From Megachile rotundata (Eukaryota; Arthropoda; Insecta; Hymenoptera; Megachilidae): a stretch of DNA of 64,000 nucleotides. The translations under genes and the position numbers were made by a program. The stretch covers positions 7,440,001 through 7,504,000 of the forward strand of contig NC_134988.1 of the NCBI RefSeq assembly GCF_050947335.1, in the 5' to 3' direction. The notes beneath the pieces were generated by a model. That model did no database searches. It saw nothing but the letters and a program-made list of their open reading frames with translations, and was not told the DNA's origin. The stretch's first letter is position 1, and every line of letters starts with the position of its first letter. Shown one piece after another: positions 1 through 12,094 of this stretch.

Positions 1-1497
1 TGGGTGACAGCCTTGATGAAACCCAAAATAGACATAATTTAGTTTTCTTTCTTTGTTTTAATATTATAATAGTGAATAGTTCTAATTAATGCTACTGTTA
101 AGAGCATCATACAATAATTTCTGGTATTAATATACCAGAAATAAAAATAATTGGAAAGGGAATAGAAGGTAAAGCAACTAATGCTTCTATCATGATATTT
201 TAATTGAAATAATATTTTCACCAAAAAATGCAAAATATTTAAATATAACAACAAGAATAGTTTATAAAAAAAATACGTTGATCTTAGAATTAAGGTTAAA
301 ATGTTCAATAGACGAATGAACTAGCTTATGCATTAATTTAGTTCATGTAAACTGATTGATCATTATTCTTATTATAAAGAAAGATCTTTATACAAGATTA
401 CGAAATATTGCATAAATATACGCAAAAGATGATTTTTGAAAGTCACGCGTGTATTTTTTTCGATCGGATACAAGTGTAAAAATAATATATCAATTTCTCG
501 ACGTGCAAGTACATCAGAAATGAGTTGTGCGTTAAGTTGCTTGAAGATTTTCCTCATACGGAATCGCGTTTCAAGGTTACATGTTATAGGTGATTCGATA
601 GATATCTCGTCAGTGAAACAGTATGGGAAAGATTGAGGTTATCGAATAGATTCACATAACCGTGACATCGTGTGGGTCCAGCGTAAGTGCATCTTACGAA
701 AAGGGCAATTGTATCGAGGATAGTTTAAAAAGGAATTGATAAACGCTGTAAATTTGTCGAGGGATTCAATTTTAGCGATAAGGCGCGAACAACCGTTGAA
801 CTCGAAGCAGGTTCAGGTTCGTTTTCTATCGCAGGGGACTCGTGCCAAGAAGAGAATACTCACATTGTTTGCGTCGTAGGGTTTCGTATTATGCGACGAC
901 GACCGTTTTCCAGTCAAATTGTTACCCCTCTTAGCCATGATTGGCACTGTTCACTTATTTAAGAGTATAAAACACGCGAGAACGTCTTCGAACGGCGCAT
1001 CCCAAAAATTGTTAGCGAACCACCACCTTCGTGACTGAAATTCACGAGAGAAAATATGGCCGCCCGAAAGACCGCCACCAGGGCGCCAGGTTTCTCTCGA
1101 ATGTGCGCTTCGAGCGCCTACCCACGTGACACCGTATGCGCTTTCTGGCTTCGAATCAGTTACTATCTCTTTTTACGATCGCTTTTAAAAAAAGAACGTG
1201 CACGCATTCGTTGTTCTATAGATGGTGTGGCGATCACGTGGATATGGCGGTTCAATCGATTTTGACATTTTCTAAAGTACATTCTTCTTTATCGACATTT
1301 TCTGTATTACCGATTTTTCAATTAAAATAAATTTGCATTAGGGAAGACACGTGTTGTGTGTATAATTCTTCAAAAGTAAATTCATTTGAATCGTTAAAAG
1401 TTTATTTATAAATTGAAAAAGTAATATTTTTCGAGGAGCTGAATTAAAATAAATATTTCATTGGCTAATTCATCGTGTTATACATATGTATATTCTA
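1..1497. other. Non-coding; possible promoter near 0.95-1.09 kb
   Basis: AT-rich except for a CG-rich patch from about 760 to 1250. A TATTTAAGAGTATAAAAC word at about 956-973 precedes an ATG at 1056 (MAARKTATRAP) followed by a weak donor CCAG|gtttct. Nothing downstream connects to it convincingly, so it is not called a gene. Confidence 0.3.
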
Positions 1498-1978
1498 CAG
1501 TCGAATCTTAATAACTCGAATCTCAAGGGAAGAACTACAACCCTCGAGTTATAGAGGTTTCGATTTATCGAGTTTTAAAAATTCGATATACAGAAGCTAT
1601 GTAAGGAGGTTAAGAATTTTCCAGAATCATCCGCTTAAATAAAAATAATTAAATAATTTTAAGGTGAATTAACAGTTAAAGGATAGAAATATCGAATGAT
1701 TAATTTTTAATATTTTGTAATATATAACTATAAACTTCGAATTACAGAGGCAATGGCCATAGAGGTACAGAAGCAAACTTCGATTTATAGAGGTCAGACT
1801 ATTCCAATCTGACAATGAGTCACAGAGGTAAATTATTGTGTTTTGACATGTAATGAGTAATTCGAGTTAAAATCAATTTTATTTTTACATATACAGGTTT
1901 TTGCAATGAAGTGGAAAAGAAGTGAGAAAAGTTTTAGTTTTTCGAGTAATAGAGGTCCGAGTTATGGAGATTTGACTG
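1498..1978. mobile_element. Pogo/Tigger-like miniature inverted-repeat element
   Basis: The left end CAGTCGAATCTTAATAACTC and the right end, read in reverse complement as CAGTCAAATCTCCATAACTC, form inverted repeats flanked by TA on both sides. Inside are several CGAGTTATAGAGGT-type words. CAGT..AA.CTC..TAACTCG ends are typical of pogo/Tigger elements. It is 481 bp with no transposase frame, so it is non-autonomous. Confidence 0.7.
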
Positions 1979-4219
1979 TAAGTATATGTTGATTCATTAT
2001 TGATAAATTAAAAAACTTCTTACTGTTCGTTTACTTATTGTTAGTTAACTTTATTGTATTAAGTGCAAAATTGAAATAGATTCGAAATAGTTTAACATTG
2101 ATGCAAGAATTGAAAAATGTAATTGTTAATTTCTATTGCTACAAGAATTTAAGTACTAAATATCTTTCTTATGTTTCATTAGTTACTTTAGTAGTTATTT
2201 AACAATTTTATGAATTATAACTTCATTGACATCGCAAAGTGATATAAATTTACATATTGTCGGTTTGTAGAAATATTCTGTTTAAATTATTACTTTTAGT
2301 TGCATGTATGTCAACCATGGCGCTTAAGTGCGCGGTACAAAAATGGCGTCAAATTCAAACTCCATATTTTGGTGCTTTGATGTTGGGATTTGTAATGAAA
2401 CATTTTTACAGGAATATTCATACAATTTTTAACGGATGTTATAATTAAAGTAGAAGTACATGACTTAGGACGTTTAAAGTGCATGATATTTAGTCAAACT
2501 TCTACCAAAGTGCAATGCTACATTATAAAATTTACAACTTCTTTATTTTACGAGTACAATGGGTACTTTTTACATGAAAAGTAAAATAAAACGTTTAATA
2601 ATAAGACAGTAAGACAGAATGTAGAATAATAAGGCAACAGTATTGTGGAGAAGTAAAATAGTGAATTTATAGTATGGTTATGTAGTAGAATTAGTGAAAT
2701 AGTACGTGTTATAAAAGTTTGGTATTCAAATGGATGCGCAGTCTGTTGCCCATGCGCAAGCGCGTGCATGTACTGTGCTGCCTTCAAGCGTTAAATCTTC
2801 AAAAGACTGTTACGAAAATTTGAATTATCACTTGTTTATTTCTAAAAATCTAAGAAGAATTTATATATATTTACACTTACATAGTTTAATTTAATATTTT
2901 AATTATTTTGTCATTTATCTTTTAAATGGTTAACATTCTTTAATGAAAAAATCATATACTTAATTCAAATTTAAATAATTATGGGTTTTGCTGGCATATG
3001 TAACCGCCATATTGCGCTGCCGTCAAACGGTTATTCTTTAAAGGGTTAATATTAGGGTTGTAACGAACATTCGAATATTTTAACTAAATCAAAATGTTAT
3101 TTTTTACTTGTGTAACTAAGTAAATAATTATTCGTAGTATAATAATCATATAATTGATAAAAATGAAATTTCATTTTTTAATTTAGCGAATCTACTTTCA
3201 CGACGTACTATATTCTTAATGCATACTTATATGCAGACTACATAAGTATATTATCTCGTTCCGATAAATTTGTCGTGTAATTAGTCAATTTAATACGGTG
3301 AAACTGAAATATCTATGTTTTAGCGAATTATCGAGATTAATAGTTTGCTATATTATCGTTAGTAATTATGTTCTATCACTTTTGTATAATTACGCCATTA
3401 AAAAGCTATATAATTTTATTCGCTATCAGCATTAAGTAGAAGAAAAGTGTTGTACTCTTTAACTTTGATTATCTGGAAAATCGTTCAATTTAAGACTGTT
3501 ATTAGTATAATTTTGTGTTTATAAAAAATTTACACGTCATTTAATTGCATTTCTTATCAAAATAATTTAATTTATAAAATTATAATTATTAAATTCGAAT
3601 TTAAGATAGAAATCTAAAATTTATGATTCAACATTATAAACTTCATCTAGATAGGTTAAAAAATATGTAATAGTTCTTGTACAATCATTTTCAATTGTAG
3701 GTGAAATTCACCACGCATTTTAAAAGACATTATTGAACGATTGGTATGCGCTTTATCCTGATAAATCACCAGTGTAACAGTACTTCTGTGTTTAAAAAGT
3801 GAAATTCCAAGAGAAGGTGACAAATCATTCTTTTTTCTTTGACTAAGGTGCACCGGATGTAGAAGTGACACAGAATTAAGCGTTTTGCATAGACGATTTC
3901 ACATGAGTCACACGGTTGGTAAACTTGCGTAGCTTTCTCCGGCAAATAAGCGAAATAAATGGCAGCAAAGACCATCGTCATTGATCTAGTTCGGCCCCGT
4001 TCTCTCGAGCTTATCGTGTCTTTAGACAAGATGCAATTTTCACGCTCCGATAGAAAACTTATGCGGCTGATCTATCGAGGAGAGCGAAAACTATACTTAA
4101 CCTCTACGAATTACCACTAGTAACAATCTTAAGACAGATTTATTTGGTCCAGAAGGGAGAGTTCCTAGAATAACACCACTTCAGATACACTCATTTTATC
4201 TTATCAAGTAAATTGGCAA
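1979..4219. other. AT-rich intergenic DNA, no gene seen
   Basis: Short open stretches at 2.26-2.45, 2.55-2.79 and 3.66-4.03 kb lack recognisable domains, splice context or codon bias. Confidence 0.5.
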
Positions 4220-5105
4220 TTTATCGCCACATAGCCTCGTGTTTTATAGCTACATGATACATAGTTTTGTGCTTTGCCTTCATGTGTTAACTATGGTTTT
4301 GTGTTTTATTATCATTTAGTATATAACTTTGTGTTCTGTTGTACAATTGCGCTTTTTATCTTCACGCGTCGTATAACCTCGCATTATATTGCCACGCGTT
4401 GTGTAATTTCACATATTATCGTCATTTGTTGTATAACTTCGCTTTCTGTTTCCAAGCCTTGTTCAGTTTTACCTTTGATCTTCACGCATTACATAACTTC
4501 GCATTATATTGCCACGCATTATATCGCCACGCATTGTGTAATTTCACGTTTTATCGCCATTCGTTGTATAATTTCGCTTCCTCTTTTCAAGCGTTGTATA
4601 GTTGTGCTTTTTATCTTCACGCGTCGTATAACCTCGCGTTATATCGCCACGCGTTGTGAAATTTCACATATTATCGTCATTTGTTGTATAACTTCGCTTT
4701 CTGTTTCCAAGCCTTGTTCAGTTTTACCTTTGATCTTCACGCATTACATAACCTTGCATTATATTGCCACGCATTATATCGCCACGCATTGTGTAATTTC
4801 ACGTTTTATCACCATTCGTTGTAGAACTTCGCTTCCTCTTCCCAAACGTTGTATAGTTGTGCTTTTTATCTTCACGCATTATATAACCTCGCATTATATC
4901 GCCACTCGTCGTGTAATTTCGCCTTTTATCGCCATTCGTTGTATAACCTTGCATTCTATCACCACGTTGTATATTTTCAAGTTTTATCTCCACGCGTTGT
5001 AAAACCTCGCATTATATCGCCACGCGTTGTATAGTTTTGTGTTATATCAGCACGCAACCAAATTATATCACCATTCGCTATATAGCCAAGCATTACATAA
5101 CTTCA
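4220..5105 (+). repeat. Satellite with 255-bp higher-order unit
   Basis: About 30-bp subunits of the type CGCCACGCGTTGTATAATTT recur throughout. A longer unit repeats: the word GCTTTTTATCTTCACGC begins at 4351, 4606 and 4861, exactly 255 bp apart. Because 255 is a multiple of three, a long open frame runs through it; this is a repeat artefact and not a gene. Confidence 0.85.
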
Positions 5106-6839
5106 GCTTATTACTTACTCGCAGTAATTGACATCGCTGATTGTATTCATTTTAAAAACACAAATCTTTTTAATCTTAATTATTTCTTTTCGGAAAGTAG
5201 CATAATATTTTGCTTGAGAATATTTTATCACTTGCTTCGTATTATAATACAGAAAATTGTTTCTAAACGACAGAATTTTTGTTCAGCGTTTTCCTTTTCC
5301 TTTTTTTCAGCGTTTTGATATAACTATTTTAAATTTCAATAAATTCCCGCTTTTTTTCTTTTCGCGGAAGGTTCACATCAAAACTACAGGGAACAAGAGA
5401 AAGTACTAATAAACTATAGTTACTATATTTTTTACATTATATAAAAATGTATTTCATGACAATTTTACAATTTTAATAATAAATTATTACGTATTATTAA
5501 AATTAAGGTTATATTGTATATAAAGTTTTCCAGCAGCGTCCTTTTTTTTAAGTAATGTTTTCCAATTTTTCTAATTATTTATTGGTATGTGTGGTAATTG
5601 GAATTATTAATGGTCATAATTCAGTACAATTTTAATCAAGTAATACGAACTTATGAGGACATGTGGCTTTAACAAAGCAGCGTGGAGCGGCGCCATATGT
5701 CATACAGTCGGCGAAACAATCGATTTATCACGACTGAAGTTTAGAGGAACTTCACAGGATGTTATCTTATGAAATAGGGATGTTAATTAGTATCCAAGAT
5801 TATTTTATAATGTGTACACCGTTAACACATAAATCGTTTCCTATTGTAAAGATGAAATATTACTGGAGATTTTGAAAAAAGAATATTTTCCCGCCAAAAG
5901 AATCACTATGGTCACTTGACAAATATTATCTTTCACATACAATTTCAATCTATTAAAATTTCTCCTAAACTAAAGCAATTTAATATATTAAGTTTTTAAT
6001 TTAAAGTAAATTTTTTTGTGCGAAGAATATTCTAAAAATTGTTTCGTCTAACATTTTAAAGTAAAGATAATACAAATTTTGAAAGAAAATGTTTTCGCGC
6101 CAAATGTGTCAATATTCATTCAACCGATATTGTTTGACAGATAATTGTAATTTATTAAATTTATATCTACATAAGTAAGCAAGGTATTCTCTTAGTGAAA
6201 ATAAATTTTATTATAAAAAGAGAATACCATAAAAATCTTAGTAGAAAGTTTTATATGTTAAAAAAGAAATAATGGAATTGTAGAATGCGCATGCGTCACT
6301 GCGCAATCGAATAAAACAATCTTTTTGAATAGTTTACAATTAAGGTAGCAATGACATGTGTCAGTTCACCCGTGTGACCCTCGTCATTACCACACGTTTC
6401 ACGGTAACGAGTATTTTATAATTAGGAGAAAGATAGATGTGATACAATTTTGACCTCTTCACCCTCGGTGAAAGTGAAATAAAAGTTCTAGTTACGTTGG
6501 CAAAAGTTCAAGCGATAAAAAATGTCGACGAGAAATAAATATTTGATTATTCGACACTAACGGTGTACAAAATAGGAAAAACAGAATATTTCGTAGGATC
6601 GGTGATTGCAGAAATAGATTCGTCGCGATGTTGTAAAGGGGACGGACGATTGTTGAAATTGTGGAAATGGTCGAAGGCGGAAATAATGGTATCTCAACCG
6701 GACGTAAAGGGAACAGCTTGTTCTCGCGTGACAATTCGAAAGCGAGAATGTGGAAGTGGGTAAGAAATCATTAGAAAAGATGTTTGTAAGTGTTCCAATT
6801 ATGATATTACTATTAAATTAACTGCAATTCACTCTGGAT
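5106..6839. other. Intergenic DNA with two E2F-like words
   Basis: TTTTCCCGCCAAAA at about 5887 and TTTTCGCGCCAAA at about 6092 sit in weakly similar flanks. A GC-richer patch at 6.54-6.77 kb ends at a donor-like GTGG|gtaaga, but no partner exon was found. Confidence 0.45.
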
Positions 6840-7860
6840 CTAGATAGAAATCTTATAAAAAAAAATAAGTAATAAACAATAAATAAATAAGTAGGAACTA
6901 AGCAATTAATAAATGTATACAATTAACAATTAATATACAATTATGCAATTAATAATGGTAATTAATAAACATTTATGATTTATAAATATATATAATAAAT
7001 AAATAAATTGAATAAATATGAAGTAAGTAAGTTATGAATAGTGAAATAATTATTAGTAACAAAGCAATTAATAAATACATTGATAATATATAACTACATA
7101 AATAAGTAGAAAATAAATAATTAATAAATAAGTATTAAATAAGCAAGTAGTAAATACATAAATAATAAGTAAGCAAAATTACAGTATACATAATAAGTAC
7201 ATAAGATACATAAAGATATACATAATACATATATAATGTATTTTCATATATACTGTATTAAATATTAAATATATAATGTATTAAATATTAATGTATAATA
7301 CATATGTTATATACTAAAATACATAAAAATACATAAAATAAAATACACACATACATATATACATACATAAAATACATAATAAGTAGTAAATAATAACAAG
7401 CACAAGTAAACATAATAACAAACTTAAATAAAGCAACAAATATGTAAGTGTTAAATAAATATGAATACGTAATATTATACTAAATAAATAAGTAAATATA
7501 AATGAATAATAAATAAAAAAAATTATCTAGTAATAAATATGTATGTAATCAATAATTAAAATAATAAATAGTAATAAGCAAGTAATACAAAATAAATAAA
7601 CAAGTAACTAACAAATATAGATTGAAATACACAACTATTTCATAAAAAATAATAATAAATAAACATGAAATAAATTAGTAAATGTAAATAAGGTAAAAAC
7701 AGATAAATAAATAAATATAAAAATGTCATGAATAGATAAATAACTAAATATAAAGATGTTACAAATAAATAAATAACTAAATATAAAAAGTTATAAATAA
7801 ATAAATAAATAAATAAATAAGTAAGAAAGGAATAACAAACCAAGTAAGCAATAAACAATT
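6840..7860. repeat. Low-complexity A/T tract of AATA/TAAATAA words
   Basis: Nearly pure A and T with drifting AAATAAATAA and ATACATA words. No gene is visible. Confidence 0.85.
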
Positions 7861-9610
7861 TATCCCACCTTGTACATACATAATATTATTCATAAAGGAC
7901 AAAACATAAAAAATTACTAAATTTTCATTCAAATGGCGCGTGCACGCTATAATTGAATTTACGAAATTTATCCCGTCGAGATATATAATTAGCGTTAATT
8001 ACTTACGTTAGTCAATTAATTAATCAAAATTGCACAAGAATGACAGATAATAGGCCAGGAAAGCTAGAAATTGTGAGAAAATAAATGCACGTGTACACAT
8101 GTGAACGGGGGAACAATATGTATAACTACTTACATCTGTATCTAGAATCTTGTTTCTTTGACTTTCCATGAACAGCAACCGCCTTGAAGAATCTTTGCAG
8201 CTGCTTAAATCGGGGTCATGTCAGCGCTGCGAGTAATACAGCTGTGCGACTATTTCATGAGAATGTATTGTATGTGTACATAAACAGTACGTGCAAACAA
8301 TAACGTAGGCTTCTTGCTAATACATTGGATATTATTGCGATTTGAAATTGCATTTAGATATGTGTATGCATGTATACATGTGCATAAATGTAATCCTTAG
8401 AATACATATATGTATTTGTTACTTTTATGGTGTTTTCACATAAGATACTAACAATAAGAGTATCTAGGGAAAATTGTAAAGTGCACGGAGGGTCTACAGA
8501 GAGCTATAAATAGAGAGTGTAGGAACGGACTAGGAAACATTTAGAGAAAATTTAGGTTGTCTCGAGAGATAATTAAGATTTAGAGAAAATTTAAGAAGGA
8601 ACTTGTTGACCTTGCACATGTAAAAATAGGCAGAAAAATTATATAGTGGACATTTCTTACTTTCTGTGTACTTTTCTTTAACTAAAGGAGCACTTGAATG
8701 TACATACATTCAAGTGAATCGTAGGTTTCTATTAAATAAGAAGTTTAAGATCATTTTTTTGCGTAAAGTATGTAAACTTGAAATTATAAAATTATAAAAT
8801 TTCAAATATGTGAATTTAGAAATTTTCAATCTTCAGATTTCCAAATACATAATTTTAAGTTTCATATTTCCAAATTTTCTGTAAAAAGCACCTTCCTCCA
8901 TTTTGAAGAAGTATTGCTGTATTATAGATTAGAGACTCTACAATTTCCACAAAACATACAAGTTTCTCATAGAACCCAATACATTTCCGTCCTCATTCCT
9001 TTTACCAAATTATACCGTCTTCCATCAAGATATCAGTAATCCTATAAATAATAGCACAAGTACGTATTAGAAGCAACGTCGTATAGCGATTAAATCAATT
9101 CAACGGAATAAGTCGAACGTAGGCACGCAATGGAATGAATAAACGTTTCGATGGTCAAAAATTTCGAGGACATAACATACCTATCGATCGATTCATATGC
9201 AGGAAAGAAGAAGGCATCGATATATAGTCACGGACGAAGACGACGACTAACGGAGAAACTTGATTCGGTCAGATTAGACGTCTATTCGGTCGACGACCTT
9301 ACTTTTACGTAGCCAAAGACATACTAAAAAGGAGAGCTTCCGAATGTTCCGATATTAAAATTACATGTTGATAGATTTTGATATTTGGAAGCTGTTTATA
9401 CGTGGCTCAAAAGCATAATCTTCAAGTTGTCGACCTTAGACGGGCGTATAGCCTACCTACACTTTTGGAACTTTGGAAAATTTGCAAATTTCAGTTTGGA
9501 GCTTTGATGTTTTCTTTTCATTTTTCATTTTTGCAAATGAAATTGAGTGGATATGAAATTTTAATTATCTCATGTGAACAATTATTTGAAACTAAAAGCA
9601 GTATGATATA
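7861..9610. other. AT-rich intergenic DNA, no gene seen
   Basis: Contains a 12-bp-arm palindrome (8691-8716) and a modestly CG-rich patch at 9.05-9.33 kb. No coding sequence was recognised. Confidence 0.5.
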
Positions 9611-9821
9611 TAGGGTGGTGACTGTAATGTTATTCATGATTTTTCTCCCACTTGCAGCCACCTTACGAAAAAAAGTTTACAACAATATTTGCAGGGTATG
9701 AAGTGCACAATAGATATTAGTAAAATAAATTTTGAAAACAGTTTGTTCTCTTGGCAAAATCAAGGTCACCTTGGGTTTTTTAAATAGGAACATACATTTT
9801 TTTATAAAATGTAACACCCTG
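9611..9821 (+). mobile_element. CAGGGTG-family miniature element, copy A
   Basis: 211 bp between TA dinucleotides. The left end is TAGGGTGGTGACTGTAATG (first base mutated from C) and the right end is GTAACACCCTG. The body holds the CTCCCACTTGCAGCCACC block and the AAGGTCACCTTGGG block shared with the other copies. TA target sites and CAGGGTG ends suggest a Tc1/mariner-type source. Confidence 0.7.
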
Positions 9822-9823
9822 TA

Positions 9824-10080
9824 TATATCTATAACAGATATACATATGTATATATGTTTACAATATATCCTTGATGTATCTATAATATTTCTATAAACTT
9901 TTTAAGGTTTTGGTACTCGAAAGAAGACAACAAATTTTATAAGAATATTTTCTCAAATAAAAATCGCTTCATTTATATTCTGTCTATGTACTTACTCGTA
10001 AACTATTACTACTACTACTTCAGAAGGAAGAATATTGTAAAATAAACTAGACTTTATTCGTTTAAATAAACTTGTATAAT
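9824..10080 (+). repeat. Flanking repeat, copy 1 (next to element A)
   Basis: About 255 bp including TATCCTTGATGTATCTATAA, AGAAGACAACAAATTTTATA and TACTACTACTTCAGAAGGAA. It recurs in reverse complement at 21605-21861, again directly abutting a CAGGGTG element at the same junction. Confidence 0.75.
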
Positions 10081-10904
10081 GACCTCCAAAATTAAGTTCT
10101 GATTAATATACAAATTTGTAAAAATTGTAACAAAAAATGTACAATTAAGTTGCAGCCATGAAAGAACAATTTATTACCATTGTACAGAAAGAACCGTTGA
10201 TTACGTTGCAGAAGAGTGTCAATAGTATCAATAGCCACATCTTCCCATGTCAGAATGATTATGGACGCGAACGAGGTGGTTGCACGATAATGATGGTGTC
10301 TCGTACAGCTATATGAACAAGTAACCATACGTCGACTGCACACCTATGTAGAAAGCATCACGTTTGTATGGCGGTCGTGGTATGTAGGTCAGGAAGTCGA
10401 TGTTGCTAACAAGTGACTCGACACCGCTAGCTTTCGTCGCACCAAATTTCAGCCTCTACCAAATCTGGTCCTACGCGATTCGTCGAATTACCGTGATGCT
10501 GAAAGTGCCCTAAAAAAGTACTCGCTAACAGTGAGTCACCTACTTACTTCCGCCAACGTATATGTAAGCGAGCGAGTGAGTACGGCTCACAGTTTTGCAT
10601 CTGGATGTCAGTCACGTGTTCGAAATAAAAGTGTATCATACTTTGAAGTGTGTTAGCGTTCCAACACGAAATCGAGGACGGGTGTATCGATGTTTTAATG
10701 GAATTACAAAATATTATCGAACGGTAAATTATTATATGGGTCAGGTCAGATGTCACATATTTCATGAGAACAATTCCTTGCTTCGCATGGATTAAGAATT
10801 TTTTATTTTTTTGTGATTTTCGAGATTATGCTATGAAGATTTATAGTGTGTGTTACTGTGGGAATAGAGTAATTGTAATATTCTGAATATTTTGATAATG
10901 GCAA
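10081..10904. other. Intergenic DNA, no gene recognised
   Basis: A mixed-composition stretch at 10.2-10.75 kb carries open frames on both strands without known domains. Confidence 0.45.
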
Positions 10905-11485
10905 TGACAAGAACAAGAAAAAGGACTAGGACAAGGACATGGCAATGACAAGAACAAGGAGGACAAGGACAAGGACAAGGACAAGGACAAGGACATGGCA
11001 ATGACAAGAACAAGAAGAAGGAGAAGGACAAGGAAAGGGATAACGATAAGAATAACGAGGATGCCAACAGCAACGAAAATGATAAAAACAATAACATGAT
11101 GAGGGCAATGACAACGGCAATAGCAATGACAGTGGCAGTGATAAAGTCAATGTCAATGTCAATGTCAATGTCAATGTCAATGTCAATGTCAATGTCAATG
11201 TCAATGTCAATAGCAATACTAAGAACAATATAAATAGCAACAGTAACTACAATAGTAACAGCAACAGTAATAGCAACAGTAATAGCAACAGTAACAGCAA
11301 CAGTAACAGCAACAGTAACAGCAACAGTAATAGCAATACCAATAGCAATACCAATAGCAATAGTAGTAGTAATAGGAATGACAAAGACAATAACACTAAC
11401 ACTGACACTGACAATGACAAAGACACTGAGAATAACAACGACAATAGCAATAGCATGACCATGATAATGAAAACGGCAACAATAC
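10905..11485 (+). repeat. Mosaic of hexamer and dodecamer simple repeats
   Basis: Successive blocks are ACAAGG (about 10965-10995), AATGTC (about 11148-11210), AGCAACAGTAAC (about 11238-11330) and AATAGC/GACACT. All are purine- or A-rich on the plus strand. Multiples of three keep frames open on the minus strand, giving meaningless Leu/Val/Ile-rich translations. Confidence 0.85.
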
Positions 11486-12090
11486 AAAAAAAAATACAAA
11501 ATTTGTTCAATTAGAAGAGACCAGTTTCATTAAACTGATGATTTGGTAGAACATTATTACCAAAGTGGTCATACTGTCCAGCAAAGGGGAAAATTTCGTC
11601 AAAATTCGAAATTTCCTGGTACTGTATTAAGGGGAATTAAATGTAGGTTAGGTTAGGTCAGAAAAAATTACGGTTTCTTGTAAATTTGGCGGAATTTCGA
11701 ACAAATTTATAGTGTTTCGTGGCTGCCCCATGAGTCGAATGCTAGTCACGTGCACGTGCATTACGTTTCTAATTGAATATCCAATCGCGACCTCTTCTCG
11801 AACGACTGACACGGAATGCACCAGGAAAACGAGACGTGGAGGTGACGAGGAACTCGGTTAGCCGCTACTTTTTGACAAAAGTTACTTGAACTTGACAATA
11901 CTACAGCTGCAACTGATACTCTTAACTGTGATCTATTCTCCTCGTTCAAAAATACATTCTTCTGTTTCAGAAAACCAACTTACTCTTCTTACATTATTAT
12001 ACTATGATCAAAGTGATATTTTTTGACATTTTTAGGTTATAAAATAGGTTAGGCTTACATTAAATATCTAGGTTAGGTTCGGTTGATAGA
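11486..12090. other. Intergenic DNA, no gene recognised
   Basis: Contains short GGTTAGG runs (about 11644-11660 and 12048-12080), too short to be telomeric arrays, and a GTGCACGTGCAT word near 11750. Confidence 0.5.
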
Positions 12091-12094
12091 TTAA

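Noticed and set aside
1..42. Open frame from the window edge ending TAG at 40-42 (WVTALMKPKIDII)
   Set aside because: Too short to tell a last exon of a left-hand gene from chance; no splice site or polyadenylation support.
4274..5002. 242-residue open frame of Tyr/Ile/Cys-rich repeats
   Set aside because: It follows the 255-bp satellite period and has no domain or codon signature of a gene.
10831..11510. 222-residue minus-strand Leu/Val/Ile-rich frame resembling membrane helices
   Set aside because: It is produced by hexamer simple repeats and is not a membrane protein.
11644..12080. GGTTAGG words resembling the insect telomere repeat TTAGG
   Set aside because: Only two or three units each; such words are scattered in hymenopteran DNA and do not make a telomeric array.
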